Positions 8,732 to 14,905 are shown, counted from the stretch's first letter. The stretch is DNA of 16,935 nt from an uncultured Lachnospiraceae bacterium (GCA_910583815.1 CAJTZB010000038.1:1-16935), one strand, 5' to 3'. Notes: generated from the sequence alone by a model not told the origin. Program-made: numbers and translations.

Positions 8732-8881
8732 ATGCCGTATTCGTTTAAGCAGAAAATTGCCAACAGTCTTGCAGGAAACAGCACACTCAATCAAAAGGCA
8801 CTGGTAATCAGCCGCTCTTTGCGTGAAGTAGAACAGCTGATTAATCCGCCTAAAAAAGACAATACTAGAAAGAAGAAATAA
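8732..8881 (+). CDS. Small basic hypothetical protein, 49 residues
   Basis: The ATG at 8732 opens a 49-codon frame beginning MPYSFKQKIANSLAGNSTLN and ending in the basic tail PPKKDNTRKKK. AGAGAAG lies just upstream as a weak ribosome binding site. The middle part (QKALVISRSLREVEQLI) would form an amphipathic helix, loosely like the second helix of Spo0E-type small phosphatases, but the rest does not match well enough to assign it. It sits between a possible trmB terminator and trxA, 46 bases before trxA. I do not recognise a family. Coding status rests on the start, ribosome binding site, good codon flow and placement. Confidence 0.5.
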   Translation: MPYSFKQKIANSLAGNSTLNQKALVISRSLREVEQLINPPKKDNTRKKK

Positions 8882-8927
8882 AAAATACATCAGCATCGCT
8901 AAATGATGCTATTAAGGAGGCATATTT

Positions 8928-9242
8928 ATGGCATTTCAATTCACAGATGACAATTTTAAGACAGAGGCTCTGGAGGCAGAACTTCCGGTACTTGTGGACT
9001 TTTACGCAGACTGGTGCGGCCCTTGCAAAATGATGGCGCCTGTAGTAGAAGCACTTGCCACGGAGTATGAGGGGAAGGTTAAAATCGGGAAACTGAATGT
9101 AGATCAGTCTCCGAACACTGCCGGACAGTATGGAATTATGTCCATACCTACTCTGCTGTTTTTCAAAAACGGCGAAGTAGTAAACAAAATTGTTGGAGCT
9201 GTTCCTAAAGCTGATTTGGAGCAGGCATTGAACGCTCTGTAA
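8928..9242 (+). CDS. trxA: Thioredoxin
   Basis: This 104-residue classical thioredoxin reduces disulfides in cytoplasmic proteins and is recharged by thioredoxin reductase. It has the active site WCGPC (29-33), the buried Asp in VLVDFYADW (Asp24) and the cis-proline in SIPT (Pro74), then the usual FFKNGEVV strand. An AAGGAGG ribosome binding site lies seven bases before the ATG. A short hairpin (AGCATC 8892-8897 with GATGCT 8905-8910) sits just before the ribosome binding site. The gene is followed after 25 bases by the D,D-carboxypeptidase gene, probably one transcript. Confidence 0.97.
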   Translation: MAFQFTDDNFKTEALEAELPVLVDFYADWCGPCKMMAPVVEALATEYEGKVKIGKLNVDQSPNTAGQYGIMSIPTLLFFKNGEVVNKIVGAVPKADLEQALNAL

Positions 9243-9267
9243 TTTCTGAAAGGGGCATATTTTCATC

Positions 9268-10650
9268 ATGAAACGATTTTTTTGCGGGCTTCTGGTTTTT
9301 CTGTTTCTTGCTGCATCTGTTCCGAGTACCGTCTTTGCAGACGATACTGCACCGGTAAAGAAGCTGTCTTGGCCGGAGGCCCCGGAAATTACCGCTGCAG
9401 GTGCTATCGTTATGGAAGCATCTACCGGCACGATTCTTTACGAAAAAAATGCATATGAAGCGTATTACCCTGCAAGCACTACAAAGCTGATGACTTCCCT
9501 GCTTGCTATTGAGCAGCGCCCTCTTTCTGATGTCGTGACCTGTTCCTATAATGCTATCCATTCCATTGATAAGGATAGCAGCAGGATTGGCCTGACGGTT
9601 GGGGAGCAGGTAACGATGGAGGAAGCACTTTACGCTATTCTGCTTGCGTCAGCAAATGAGGTTTCCTATGCAGTTGCCGAGCATATCGGCGGTACTATTG
9701 ATAATTTCGTTGCCATGATGAACAAACGAGCCGCGGAGCTTGGCTGTGTCAATACAAATTTTAAGAATCCACATGGGCTGGATAATGAGGAACATGTAAC
9801 TTGCGCCTATGACCTTGCATTGATTACGAAGCAGGCAATTTCTTATACGACATTCCGCCGGATTTCTGGATCGTATTATTATGAAATTCCTGAAACAAAC
9901 CTTAATGTGGCGCGTCCTATTGGAAATACCCATCAGATTATCCGGAAAAGAATCAAGTATGATGGTGTTTTTGCTGGGAAAACAGGCCATACGTCAATAG
10001 CAAAAAATTCTCTTGTCACCTGTGCAGAACGTGATGGACTGACCTTAATCTGCGTAGTGATGCGTGAAGACACTTCCGACCAGGCATACACTGATACAAT
10101 AGCTTTGCTGGACTACAGCTTCAAAAACTTTCATCTGTATGAGCTTTCTACATCGGACATGGCTTCCAAAAACGCTTTTCCTGCACTTTTTGAGGATAAA
10201 GACGCACTTGTTTTTGATGTCCAGTCGCCGCTTTCTATTAGCAGCACATCTCTTGTGCTTCCTTTAGAGGCTGACCTTTCCAACCTTACAAAGCAGGTGG
10301 AGCTTGTGCCAAGCACTTCTTTTGCAGAAGGCAACAACATCATTGGTAAGGTTTCCTACTATTATGCTGATAATTATGCAGGCTCTGCTGAAATCATGTA
10401 CTATAGCAGCCGCCCTGTTACGTTGGTTGCAGATTCATCATCAGACGAAGAAGTTACTGCCACCTTGAGCGGAAACACCAATTCTTATGGCGGGAAAATA
10501 GAAGATAGTGGAAAGGATCTTCGCCCATTGATTATTGGTGCGATTGTCTTTCTGCTTACGTTAGTGCTTGGGGGATATGTTGTATTGATTGAACTTCCTT
10601 ATAGGAAGAGGAAGAAAGAATATTTAAAACGAAAACGCAGTGGATATTAA
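9268..10650 (+). CDS. D-alanyl-D-alanine carboxypeptidase (PBP5/DacF-like)
   Basis: This 460-residue exported penicillin-binding protein trims the terminal D-Ala from peptidoglycan stem peptides. A signal peptide covers residues 1 to about 24 (VFLFLAASVPSTVFA then DD). The serine-transpeptidase triad is complete: STTK (Ser70, Lys73), SAN (128-130) and KTG (238-240). The C-terminal part has a beta-rich domain, then a membrane helix at about 420-441 and a very basic tail (RKRKKEYLKRKR), so it is anchored with the catalytic domain outside. The AGGGG ribosome binding site lies 12 bases before the ATG, longer than usual, so translation may be modest. Family members of this type are named dacF or dacB, and the subtype cannot be set from sequence alone. 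Confidence 0.92.
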   Translation: MKRFFCGLLVFLFLAASVPSTVFADDTAPVKKLSWPEAPEITAAGAIVMEASTGTILYEKNAYEAYYPASTTKLMTSLLAIEQRPLSDVVTCSYNAIHSIDKDSSRIGLTVGEQVTMEEALYAILLASANEVSYAVAEHIGGTIDNFVAMMNKRAAELGCVNTNFKNPHGLDNEEHVTCAYDLALITKQAISYTTFRRISGSYYYEIPETNLNVARPIGNTHQIIRKRIKYDGVFAGKTGHTSIAKNSLVTCAERDGLTLICVVMREDTSDQAYTDTIALLDYSFKNFHLYELSTSDMASKNAFPALFEDKDALVFDVQSPLSISSTSLVLPLEADLSNLTKQVELVPSTSFAEGNNIIGKVSYYYADNYAGSAEIMYYSSRPVTLVADSSSDEEVTATLSGNTNSYGGKIEDSGKDLRPLIIGAIVFLLTLVLGGYVVLIELPYRKRKKEYLKRKRSGY

Positions 10651-10679
10651 ATCAGAGTCGGTTTTATGACAACAAAAAG

Positions 10680-10726
10680 CCCTTCTTAGAAATTATCAGA
10701 CTTTCTAAGAAGGGTTTTGTTTTTTT
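10680..10726. terminator. Bidirectional terminator between convergent genes
   Basis: A perfect 13-base stem, CCCTTCTTAGAAA (10680-10692) with TTTCTAAGAAGGG (10702-10714), has a nine-base loop and is followed by TTTTGTTTTTTT. On the other strand it is followed by a shorter T-rich run. It ends the carboxypeptidase transcript and probably also the converging - strand gene. Confidence 0.9.
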
Positions 10727-11813
10727 AGTTTCCCATCGAAGCAAACAATTTTGCAATATCTTCAGGACTAAGTGGTGCATTTGGGTCAAGTGCTGGTGCA
10801 GGTTCAGCTGCCGGAGTTTCGACTGGTTCCGGTGCAGGCGGTGTTGTTTCTTCTGCCAGAGTTTCGGTCTGCTCGGCTGCTGCAAACAATTTTGCGATGT
10901 CGTCCGGACTAAGCGGTGCATTTGGGTCAGATATAGGCTCCGTAATAGGCTCTATAGGTTCTTCCGCAGGGAACTCAATTGGTTCAGGACCAGAAGGCAC
11001 TTCTTCTATGATTGGGTCAAGAGTTTCTGTCTCCGGAAGGATGATTTCTTCTGCCGGCTCTTCAAATTCTGTCGGATATAAGTCCTCTAATTGCAATTCT
11101 TCTGCTTCAGAGAGTGTCTCTTCTGTTATTTCTTCTATTGTCGGTTCTTCTGCCAGAGCTTCTGTTATTTCTATTGTTTCTGGTTCTGCGGCAGCTACCG
11201 CTGCTTCTGCTGCAGCCACGGTCTCTTGTGGAGGTGTTTGTGGCAATATAGCAGTTTTATTGGAAAGGTCTTCTATACTTTCTTGAAAGGCGGCTTTTAA
11301 CTCGACTGTATATTTGCCAAAGCTGTCTTGGATGCCTTTTTTCAGCTCGGATATGGAATCGCGCTCGTTAATTGCCAATTGTCTGGCGTTTTCTTTATTA
11401 TACTTTACAAGTGTTTTAATACCGGATGCCTGCTCTGCAATAAGCCTTTCTATTGTACTTTCGATGGCTGATATGTCTGTTTCATGCTGTTCCAGATTGC
11501 GCTTTATCATGGCAAACATAGCGCGCTGCGTCCGGTCAATGCTTTCTAAGCAGGTCCCTATTTGGTCTCGGAATTCGGCTTCTTTGTTACTGGGAGTCTC
11601 TTCTTCCTCCGGCTCCGGTTTGCTCCATTCCTCTGTTTTCTTTGAGAGCATTATAGTCAGCAGAAGATATGCTGAAATCATCAAAAGTACTCCTGCGATT
11701 GCTACCGCAATGTAAAAATCATGAAATTCTATTAATACAAATGCTGCTATAAAGCAGGATGCTGCAAACAGCATGCACACGCCAATTTTCTTACCCTCAT
11801 GTCCTAGTTTCAT
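10725..11813 (-). CDS. Membrane-anchored coiled-coil protein with two DPNAPLSP/DIAKLFA motifs, function unknown
   Basis: This 362-residue protein has two hydrophobic helices at about 8-30 and 34-56. A charged linker follows, then a probable coiled coil at about 77-185 (SIDRTQRAMFAMIKRNLEQ and similar), then a long Glu/Pro/Thr-rich acidic segment (190-340). Near the end two almost identical motifs occur: DPNAPLSPDDIAKLFAA (296-312) and DPNAPLSPEDIAKLFAS (343-359, three residues before the stop). These resemble the short LSQDEIDALL-type helix at the N-terminus of flagellar switch proteins, but no flagellar domain is present. I chose the ATG at 11813; AAGGAG lies 13 bases upstream and a weaker AGG is closer. 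An upstream TTG in frame is less likely. It has its own promoter and a hairpin in its leader. The layout suggests a cytoplasmic tail that presents docking peptides; this is inference. Confidence 0.8.
   Translation of the reverse strand: MKLGHEGKKIGVCMLFAASCFIAAFVLIEFHDFYIAVAIAGVLLMISAYLLLTIMLSKKTEEWSKPEPEEEETPSNKEAEFRDQIGTCLESIDRTQRAMFAMIKRNLEQHETDISAIESTIERLIAEQASGIKTLVKYNKENARQLAINERDSISELKKGIQDSFGKYTVELKAAFQESIEDLSNKTAILPQTPPQETVAAAEAAVAAAEPETIEITEALAEEPTIEEITEETLSEAEELQLEDLYPTEFEEPAEEIILPETETLDPIIEEVPSGPEPIEFPAEEPIEPITEPISDPNAPLSPDDIAKLFAAAEQTETLAEETTPPAPEPVETPAAEPAPALDPNAPLSPEDIAKLFASMGN
10737..10787 (-). repeat. Second copy of coding repeat DPNAPLSPEDIAKLFAS
   Basis: This encodes residues 343-359 of the - strand membrane protein. 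It differs from the first copy at two residues, with several silent base changes, so the peptide looks selected. Confidence 0.9.
10878..10928 (-). repeat. First copy of coding repeat DPNAPLSPDDIAKLFAA
   Basis: This encodes residues 296-312 of the same protein, 30 residues before the second copy. Confidence 0.9.
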
Positions 11814-11842
11814 ACTTATGCCTATGCTCCTTTCAAAATTTA

Positions 11843-11867
11843 GGTTGAAAACCAAAGATTTTCAACC
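11843..11867 (-). repeat. Leader hairpin, near-copy of the hairpin after asnS
   Basis: GGTTGAAAA (11843-11851) pairs perfectly with TTTTCAACC (11859-11867). Read on the - strand the loop is TCTTTGG, identical to the loop at 5897-5903, and the stems also match apart from A/T run length and one end base. It lies in the 5' leader of the - strand membrane-protein gene, about 30 bases before its start codon. Confidence 0.75.
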
Positions 11868-11900
11868 ACTCTCCCCATTTTTATATATTTGATACCTTCT

Positions 11901-11929
11901 ACTATACACCTTTGTGAGAATTCTCGCAA
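11901..11929 (-). promoter_or_regulatory. Promoter of the - strand membrane-protein gene
   Basis: On the - strand TTGCGA (11929-11924) and TATAGT (11906-11901) are 17 bases apart. The -35 box lies inside a palindrome, which suggests control by a DNA-binding protein. Confidence 0.6.
11912..11929. promoter_or_regulatory. Palindromic operator candidate
   Basis: TTGTGAGAATTCTCGCAA is an 18-base inverted repeat with one mismatched pair. It covers the -35 box of the - strand promoter and ends nine bases before the -35 box of the tRNA promoter. A second, weaker palindrome (AAGGTCAA, TC, TTGACTTT; 11928-11945) overlaps that tRNA -35 box. Confidence 0.45.
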
Positions 11930-11937
11930 GGTCAATC

Positions 11938-11966
11938 TTGACTTTATAGACGGAATATTCTATAAT
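11938..11966 (+). promoter_or_regulatory. Promoter of tRNA-Arg
   Basis: TTGACT (11938-11943) and a perfect TATAAT (11961-11966) are 17 bases apart. The start would fall near 11973, about 15 bases before the mature tRNA. Confidence 0.85.
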
Positions 11967-11987
11967 AGAAGAGCTTTATAAAAGTGT

Positions 11988-12061
11988 GTTTCCGTAGCTC
12001 AGTTGGATAGAGCGACCGCCTCCTAAGCGGTAGGTCGGGTGTTCAAGTCACCTCGGGAACG
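11988..12061 (+). tRNA. tRNA-Arg (anticodon CCT, reads AGG)
   Basis: This is a 74-base cloverleaf. The acceptor stem is GTTTCCG with CGGGAAC (one G-T pair), the D-arm GCTC/GAGC, and the anticodon stem ACCGC/GCGGT with loop CTCCTAA (anticodon CCT). The T-arm is GGGTG/CACCT with loop TTCAAGT, and the discriminator is G. CCA is not encoded and must be added after transcription. It has its own promoter and terminator. Confidence 0.95.
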
Positions 12062-12064
12062 TTG

Positions 12065-12106
12065 AAGGGCATTGAAAACATCAGCTTTTCAATGCCCTTT
12101 CTTTAT
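12065..12106 (+). terminator. Terminator of tRNA-Arg
   Basis: A perfect 14-base stem, AAGGGCATTGAAAA (12065-12078) with TTTTCAATGCCCTT (12086-12099), has a seven-base loop CATCAGC and is followed by TCTTTATTT. It begins four bases after the tRNA end. Confidence 0.9.
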
Positions 12107-12154
12107 TTCAAGGGAAAATACGTTGTAGAGTACAGGAAAAATGGAGGCATTCTT

Positions 12155-12708
12155 GTGAAAAGGAAGTCAATAGGGACAGGTTATTCAATGTGTGTACAGC
12201 CAACATTTATAGTAGGAACTTATAATGAAGATGGCAGCCCTAATTTTGCCCCTATCACATGGGTCAGCGCAACTTGTGAAGGTAAAGATTATATGTTGGT
12301 GGTTAGCATATTTGGAACGAAACAAACGAAGCAAAATGTAATAAGGGAAAAGTCGCTTTCCGTAAATTTGGCAAGCACAGATATGTTACATCTTGTTGAC
12401 TATTTTGGAAGCCCACAAAAAGGCATAGACAAGGCAGAGTATTCCTATGAAAAGAGCAGCTATGTATCTGCTCCCATTTTAGATGCAAGCCGTTGGGTAT
12501 ATGAGTGTGAAGTGGCTACATCTATAAAGACAGGCGATTCCGATACCTTTTTTGTAAGATAAAAAATATTCAGATAGATGAAAGCATAGAAGTCGGAGAT
12601 ACTTTTGATATTGACTTAACAAAGTTTGATCCTATCATTTATTCAGGATGCTATCATTCCCTTGGAAAATATCTTGGTAAAATAGGGGATTTTTTAGAGG
12701 ACAAGTAA
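12155..12708 (+). pseudogene. Flavin reductase-like protein gene broken by a single-base frameshift
   Basis: A GTG start at 12155 has GGAGG (12143-12147) seven bases upstream. The frame encodes a flavin-reductase-like FMN-binding protein (SMCVQPTFIVGTYNEDGSPN, then FGTKQTKQNV and WVYECEV) and stops at 12562 right after GDSDTFFVR. The expected remainder continues one frame over from about 12558: KNIQIDESIEVGDTFDIDLT, then YSGCYHSLGKYLGKIGDF, to TAA at 12708. Adding one A to the A-rich stretch near 12555-12560 restores one protein of about 185 residues. The family binds FMN and may act in redox chemistry. As written the product lacks its last 50 residues. A sequencing or assembly error in the A-run is possible. 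Confidence 0.8.
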
Positions 12709-12759
12709 GAAATATTATGCTATATATTATGAAAAAGAAATTTCTATGGGGATCAGAGT

Positions 12760-13317
12760 ATGAATATTTATGAAAAGTGTGATGTATTAGAAAGCGAAAA
12801 ATTTTTATTAAGATTAGTGGAAAAGGAAGACTGTGACGATTTATTAAAGGTTTACAGTGACAAGAACGCTTTGCCGTTTTTTAACAGTGATAACTGCGAC
12901 GGAGACAATTTTTACTATGCAACTAAAGAAAGAATGGGAGAAGCCCTTGATTTTTGGAAGCTATCCTATGACAATGGCTGGTTTGCCAGGCTTTCTATAG
13001 TTGACAAATCGACCTCTGATGTGGTTGGAACAGTTGAATTGTGCCTTAGGGTTTCGGAAGACGAATTTAATAATATGGGAATTTTAAGAATTGATGTCAG
13101 AAGTGACTATGAAAAAGAAGTGATGCTGTATGAGATTATGGCGCTTATAATACCTCATATTTCAGGGCTGCTTGGGTGTGACGGAATACTTACAAAAGTT
13201 CCGATATATGCAGTGGAACGAATGAAAGCAGTCCAAAAAGCAGGATTTACGAAGTCTGAGCATTTGCTGATAGGAAAGACAGGATATGCTTACGATGGAT
13301 ATTGGACGATAAGATAA
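12760..13317 (+). CDS. GNAT-like acetyltransferase, divergent
   Basis: This 185-residue protein starts in the style of RimJ/RimL-type GNAT proteins (LESEKFLLRLVEKEDCDDLL), then has the strand VVGTVELCLR (88-97) and the closing AVQKAGFTKSEHLLIG. The acetyl-CoA loop region (IDVRSDYEKEVMLYEIM) lacks the usual glycines of Q/RxxGxG/A, so acetyl-CoA binding may be altered or lost. The ribosome binding site is weak (GGGG eight bases before the ATG). It lies 51 bases after the broken flavin reductase gene, in the same AT-rich stretch, and may share its transcript. The substrate is unknown. Confidence 0.7.
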   Translation: MNIYEKCDVLESEKFLLRLVEKEDCDDLLKVYSDKNALPFFNSDNCDGDNFYYATKERMGEALDFWKLSYDNGWFARLSIVDKSTSDVVGTVELCLRVSEDEFNNMGILRIDVRSDYEKEVMLYEIMALIIPHISGLLGCDGILTKVPIYAVERMKAVQKAGFTKSEHLLIGKTGYAYDGYWTIR

Positions 13318-13391
13318 TAGGGCAAAAATGGTTTGATCTAATAATATACACAACTTTGCAGCAGAGATCAGACACTTAATAGAGAAAGAAT

Positions 13392-13436
13392 ATAAAAAAC
13401 CGCCGAAACCTGTGGAAATAAAAGCTTCCGGCGGTT
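13392..13436 (-). terminator. Terminator of queT
   Basis: AACCGCCG (13398-13405) pairs with CGGCGGTT (13429-13436), with two more pairs after a one-base bulge. On the - strand it is followed by six T. On the + strand the following run (CTGTTTT) is weaker, so it may also partly stop the GNAT transcript. Confidence 0.8.
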
Positions 13437-13451
13437 CTGTTTTATGTATGC

Positions 13452-13979
13452 TTAAAAGCGGTCAGGGAATAAATGCTTGCGTATTGGCAGCAGCGCATAG
13501 AGCAGAATCATTCCAAGTATGCCACAAGAGATGACTTCTCCGATGCCAACGGTTGCAAATAAGTACCAATAAGCGTCTTCAAGCCCATATGCTGTCCGCA
13601 GTACCCACGGCACAATAAATGCATTTGCTGCAATTGGCGGCACAGGAATTAAGAAACGCAAAGGTTTGCTGTGCTGCGCCTTTTTTCCAATGAAATAAGA
13701 AAGGACAGCGCCAATCAGAGTAGCGGTTGCTCCAAAGATAATATCCAGGAAAGCGGCACCAGATAAAAGATTAAATAAAAAGCAGCCGATAGTGACTCCG
13801 GGAATTGCAGCAGGTGTAAAAAAGGGGAGGATGGTAAGGGCTTCGGAAATGCGAACCTGAATTGCGCCGGAAGCAAGACCAAGCAGTTGGGCAACAAAGC
13901 TTAGGGCGACATAGAGAGCTGCAATCATTGCAGCAGTGACGATGGCAGTGACATAGCCTGCATTGTTTTTGTTTTTCAT
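13452..13979 (-). CDS. queT: Queuosine precursor transporter, QueT family (ECF substrate-binding subunit)
   Basis: This 175-residue integral membrane protein has about five to six hydrophobic segments (9-34, 46-72, 77-97, 108-127, 136-163). The QueT/DUF988 signature is visible at IQVRISEALTILPFFTPAAI (40-59), followed by GVTIGCFLFNLLSG. The family takes up a queuosine precursor (preQ1 or preQ0), probably with a shared energy-coupling module encoded elsewhere; no ECF ATPase genes are in the window. AGGAG lies eight bases before the ATG. The leader carries a preQ1-I-like aptamer that runs into this ribosome binding site, which supports both the function and feedback control by preQ1. It has its own promoter and terminator and is monocistronic. 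Confidence 0.9.
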   Translation of the reverse strand: MKNKNNAGYVTAIVTAAMIAALYVALSFVAQLLGLASGAIQVRISEALTILPFFTPAAIPGVTIGCFLFNLLSGAAFLDIIFGATATLIGAVLSYFIGKKAQHSKPLRFLIPVPPIAANAFIVPWVLRTAYGLEDAYWYLFATVGIGEVISCGILGMILLYALLPIRKHLFPDRF

Positions 13980-13987
13980 ATGAAATT

Positions 13988-14030
13988 CTCCTTTAGTTTT
14001 GTTTTAGGTGAGGAAGGTCTCGAACTCACC
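13988..14030 (-). promoter_or_regulatory. preQ1-I-like riboswitch upstream of queT
   Basis: On the - strand, stem GGTGAG (14030-14025) pairs with CTCACC (14012-14007) around the 12-base loop TTCGAGACCTTC, which keeps the TTC-N-AG pattern of known preQ1-I aptamers. An A-rich tail (TAAAACAAAACTAAAGGAG) follows, as expected for the pseudoknot strand, and runs directly into the Shine-Dalgarno. Ligand binding would hide the ribosome binding site, giving translational control. The class assignment is by eye. Confidence 0.65.
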
Positions 14031-14037
14031 ATGCATA

Positions 14038-14073
14038 TTTGCCGTATCCCTGTGGGATAAGGGGTTTGGCAAA
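14038..14073 (-). promoter_or_regulatory. Extra structured hairpin at the 5' end of the queT leader
   Basis: On the - strand TTTGCC (14073-14068) pairs with GGCAAA (14043-14038), and TATCCC (14059-14054) with GGGATA (14050-14045), with an asymmetric internal loop. It occupies the leader from about the transcription start up to seven bases before the aptamer. It is not part of the classical preQ1-I fold. Confidence 0.55.
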
Positions 14074-14078
14074 GACTA

Positions 14079-14107
14079 ACTATAACATAAGTCTGTGAAA
14101 TAATCAA
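14079..14107 (-). promoter_or_regulatory. Promoter of queT
   Basis: On the - strand TTGATT (14107-14102) and TATAGT (14084-14079) are exactly 17 bases apart. The start would be near 14072, giving a leader of about 92 bases that is almost fully structured. Confidence 0.75.
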
Positions 14108-14127
14108 GCCGTTTGCTTTGGACGCTG

Positions 14128-14156
14128 TTGCAATTTTAAAAAATATGGTATTATAA
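14128..14156 (+). promoter_or_regulatory. Probable promoter of the sugar O-acetyltransferase gene
   Basis: TTGCAA (14128-14133) is followed by the A/T-rich TATTATAA (14149-14156). The -10 box is either TATTAT with a 15-base spacer or TTATAA with a 17-base spacer. The promoter is divergent from queT. Confidence 0.5.
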
Positions 14157-14161
14157 ACAGG

Positions 14162-14176
14162 TAGCGTCGGCGTACA
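14162..14176 (+). repeat. 15-base motif TAGCGTCGGCGTACA, copy 1
   Basis: It sits at the predicted transcription start of the acetyltransferase gene and recurs with one change at 16860-16874. Here AGCGT (14163-14167) can also pair with ACGCT (14180-14184). Confidence 0.5.
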
Positions 14177-14204
14177 TTAACGCTGAGCAGAGATGGAGGC
14201 TAAA

Positions 14205-14834
14205 ATGAGCAAAATGAAGGAAAGAATGCATACAGGGGAGCTTTATCTTCCGAATGGTGAGGAAATTATGAAGGAACAGATGGCTTATCAGGACAGGCTC
14301 TGTGAATACAATCAGACAAAGCCATCAGAGGTGCAGAAAAGAGCGGAGATGCTGAAAGAGATGCTTGGTGATTGCGGTGAAAGTGTATACATAGAAGCAC
14401 CTTTTTATTCTAATTTTGGTGGAAAGCATTGCCACTTTGGAAATATGGTTTATGTGAATTATCATCTGACCTGTGTAGATGACACGCATATTTATATTGG
14501 TGATTATACCATGATTGGACCGAATGTGACAATAGCGACTGCCGGACATCCGATTTTGCCGGAGCTCCGTGAGCAGATATATCAGTATAATATTCCGGTT
14601 CATATTGGAAGAAACTGTTGGATTGGTGCAGGAGCAATTATCCTGCCGGGAGTTACTATTGGAGATAATACGGTTATTGGTGCCGGAAGCGTAGTGACAA
14701 AGGATATTCCGGCAAATGTCGTTGCGGTCGGAAACCCTTGCAAAGTATTGCGTGAAATAGGGGAGCATGACAGAAAATATTATTATAAAAACAGGGAGAT
14801 TGACTGGGAAAACCTGAAGGAGAAAACAGAGTAA
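14205..14834 (+). CDS. maa: Maltose/galactoside-type sugar O-acetyltransferase
   Basis: This 209-residue left-handed beta-helix protein has the hexapeptide-repeat pattern (HIGRNCWIGAGAIILPGVTI, then IGDNTVIGAGSVV). It belongs to the LacA/Maa/NodL group, which moves acetyl from acetyl-CoA to a hydroxyl of a sugar. The N-terminal helical cap (MKERMHTGELYLPNGEEI) and the catalytic TAGHP (His115) are in place, and the C-terminal GNPCKVLREI is typical. I chose ATG 14205 because GGAGG (14195-14199) lies five bases before it; an in-frame ATG at 14193 overlaps that ribosome binding site. A GH5 glucanase gene follows 71 bases on, in the same direction. The true acceptor is uncertain, as in most members, so the symbol reflects the family name only. 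Confidence 0.88.
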   Translation: MSKMKERMHTGELYLPNGEEIMKEQMAYQDRLCEYNQTKPSEVQKRAEMLKEMLGDCGESVYIEAPFYSNFGGKHCHFGNMVYVNYHLTCVDDTHIYIGDYTMIGPNVTIATAGHPILPELREQIYQYNIPVHIGRNCWIGAGAIILPGVTIGDNTVIGAGSVVTKDIPANVVAVGNPCKVLREIGEHDRKYYYKNREIDWENLKEKTE

Positions 14835-14905
14835 AACATCTTTACAACATGCAGGAATCACAATATAATCATATCATAACTGTGCAGTGTAGGATGGAGG
14901 CAGCG

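Noticed and set aside
10897..11300. Long + strand frames opposite the acidic tail of the - strand membrane protein
   Set aside because: They are Ser/Gly- or Phe/Cys-rich mirror translations of Glu/Pro/Ala codons, with no ribosome binding site.
11928..11945. CtsR heat-shock operator near the tRNA promoter
   Set aside because: The GGTCAA half-sites are inverted here, whereas CtsR uses direct heptad repeats, and no stress gene follows.
11988..12061. tRNA-Arg as an attachment site with a downstream direct repeat
   Set aside because: I searched by eye for copies of the tRNA 3' end downstream to 13450 and found none, and no integrase gene is present.
12062..12154. TTG-started extension of the flavin reductase gene
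   Set aside because: It begins at the end of the tRNA and runs through the tRNA terminator stem; the GTG at 12155 has a proper GGAGG.
13345..13410. Possible peptide remnant NFAAEIRHLIEKEYKKPPKP in an open + frame
   Set aside because: It looks protein-like, but there is no start, the upstream stop is close, and it overlaps the queT terminator. A mobile-element remnant is possible but unsupported.
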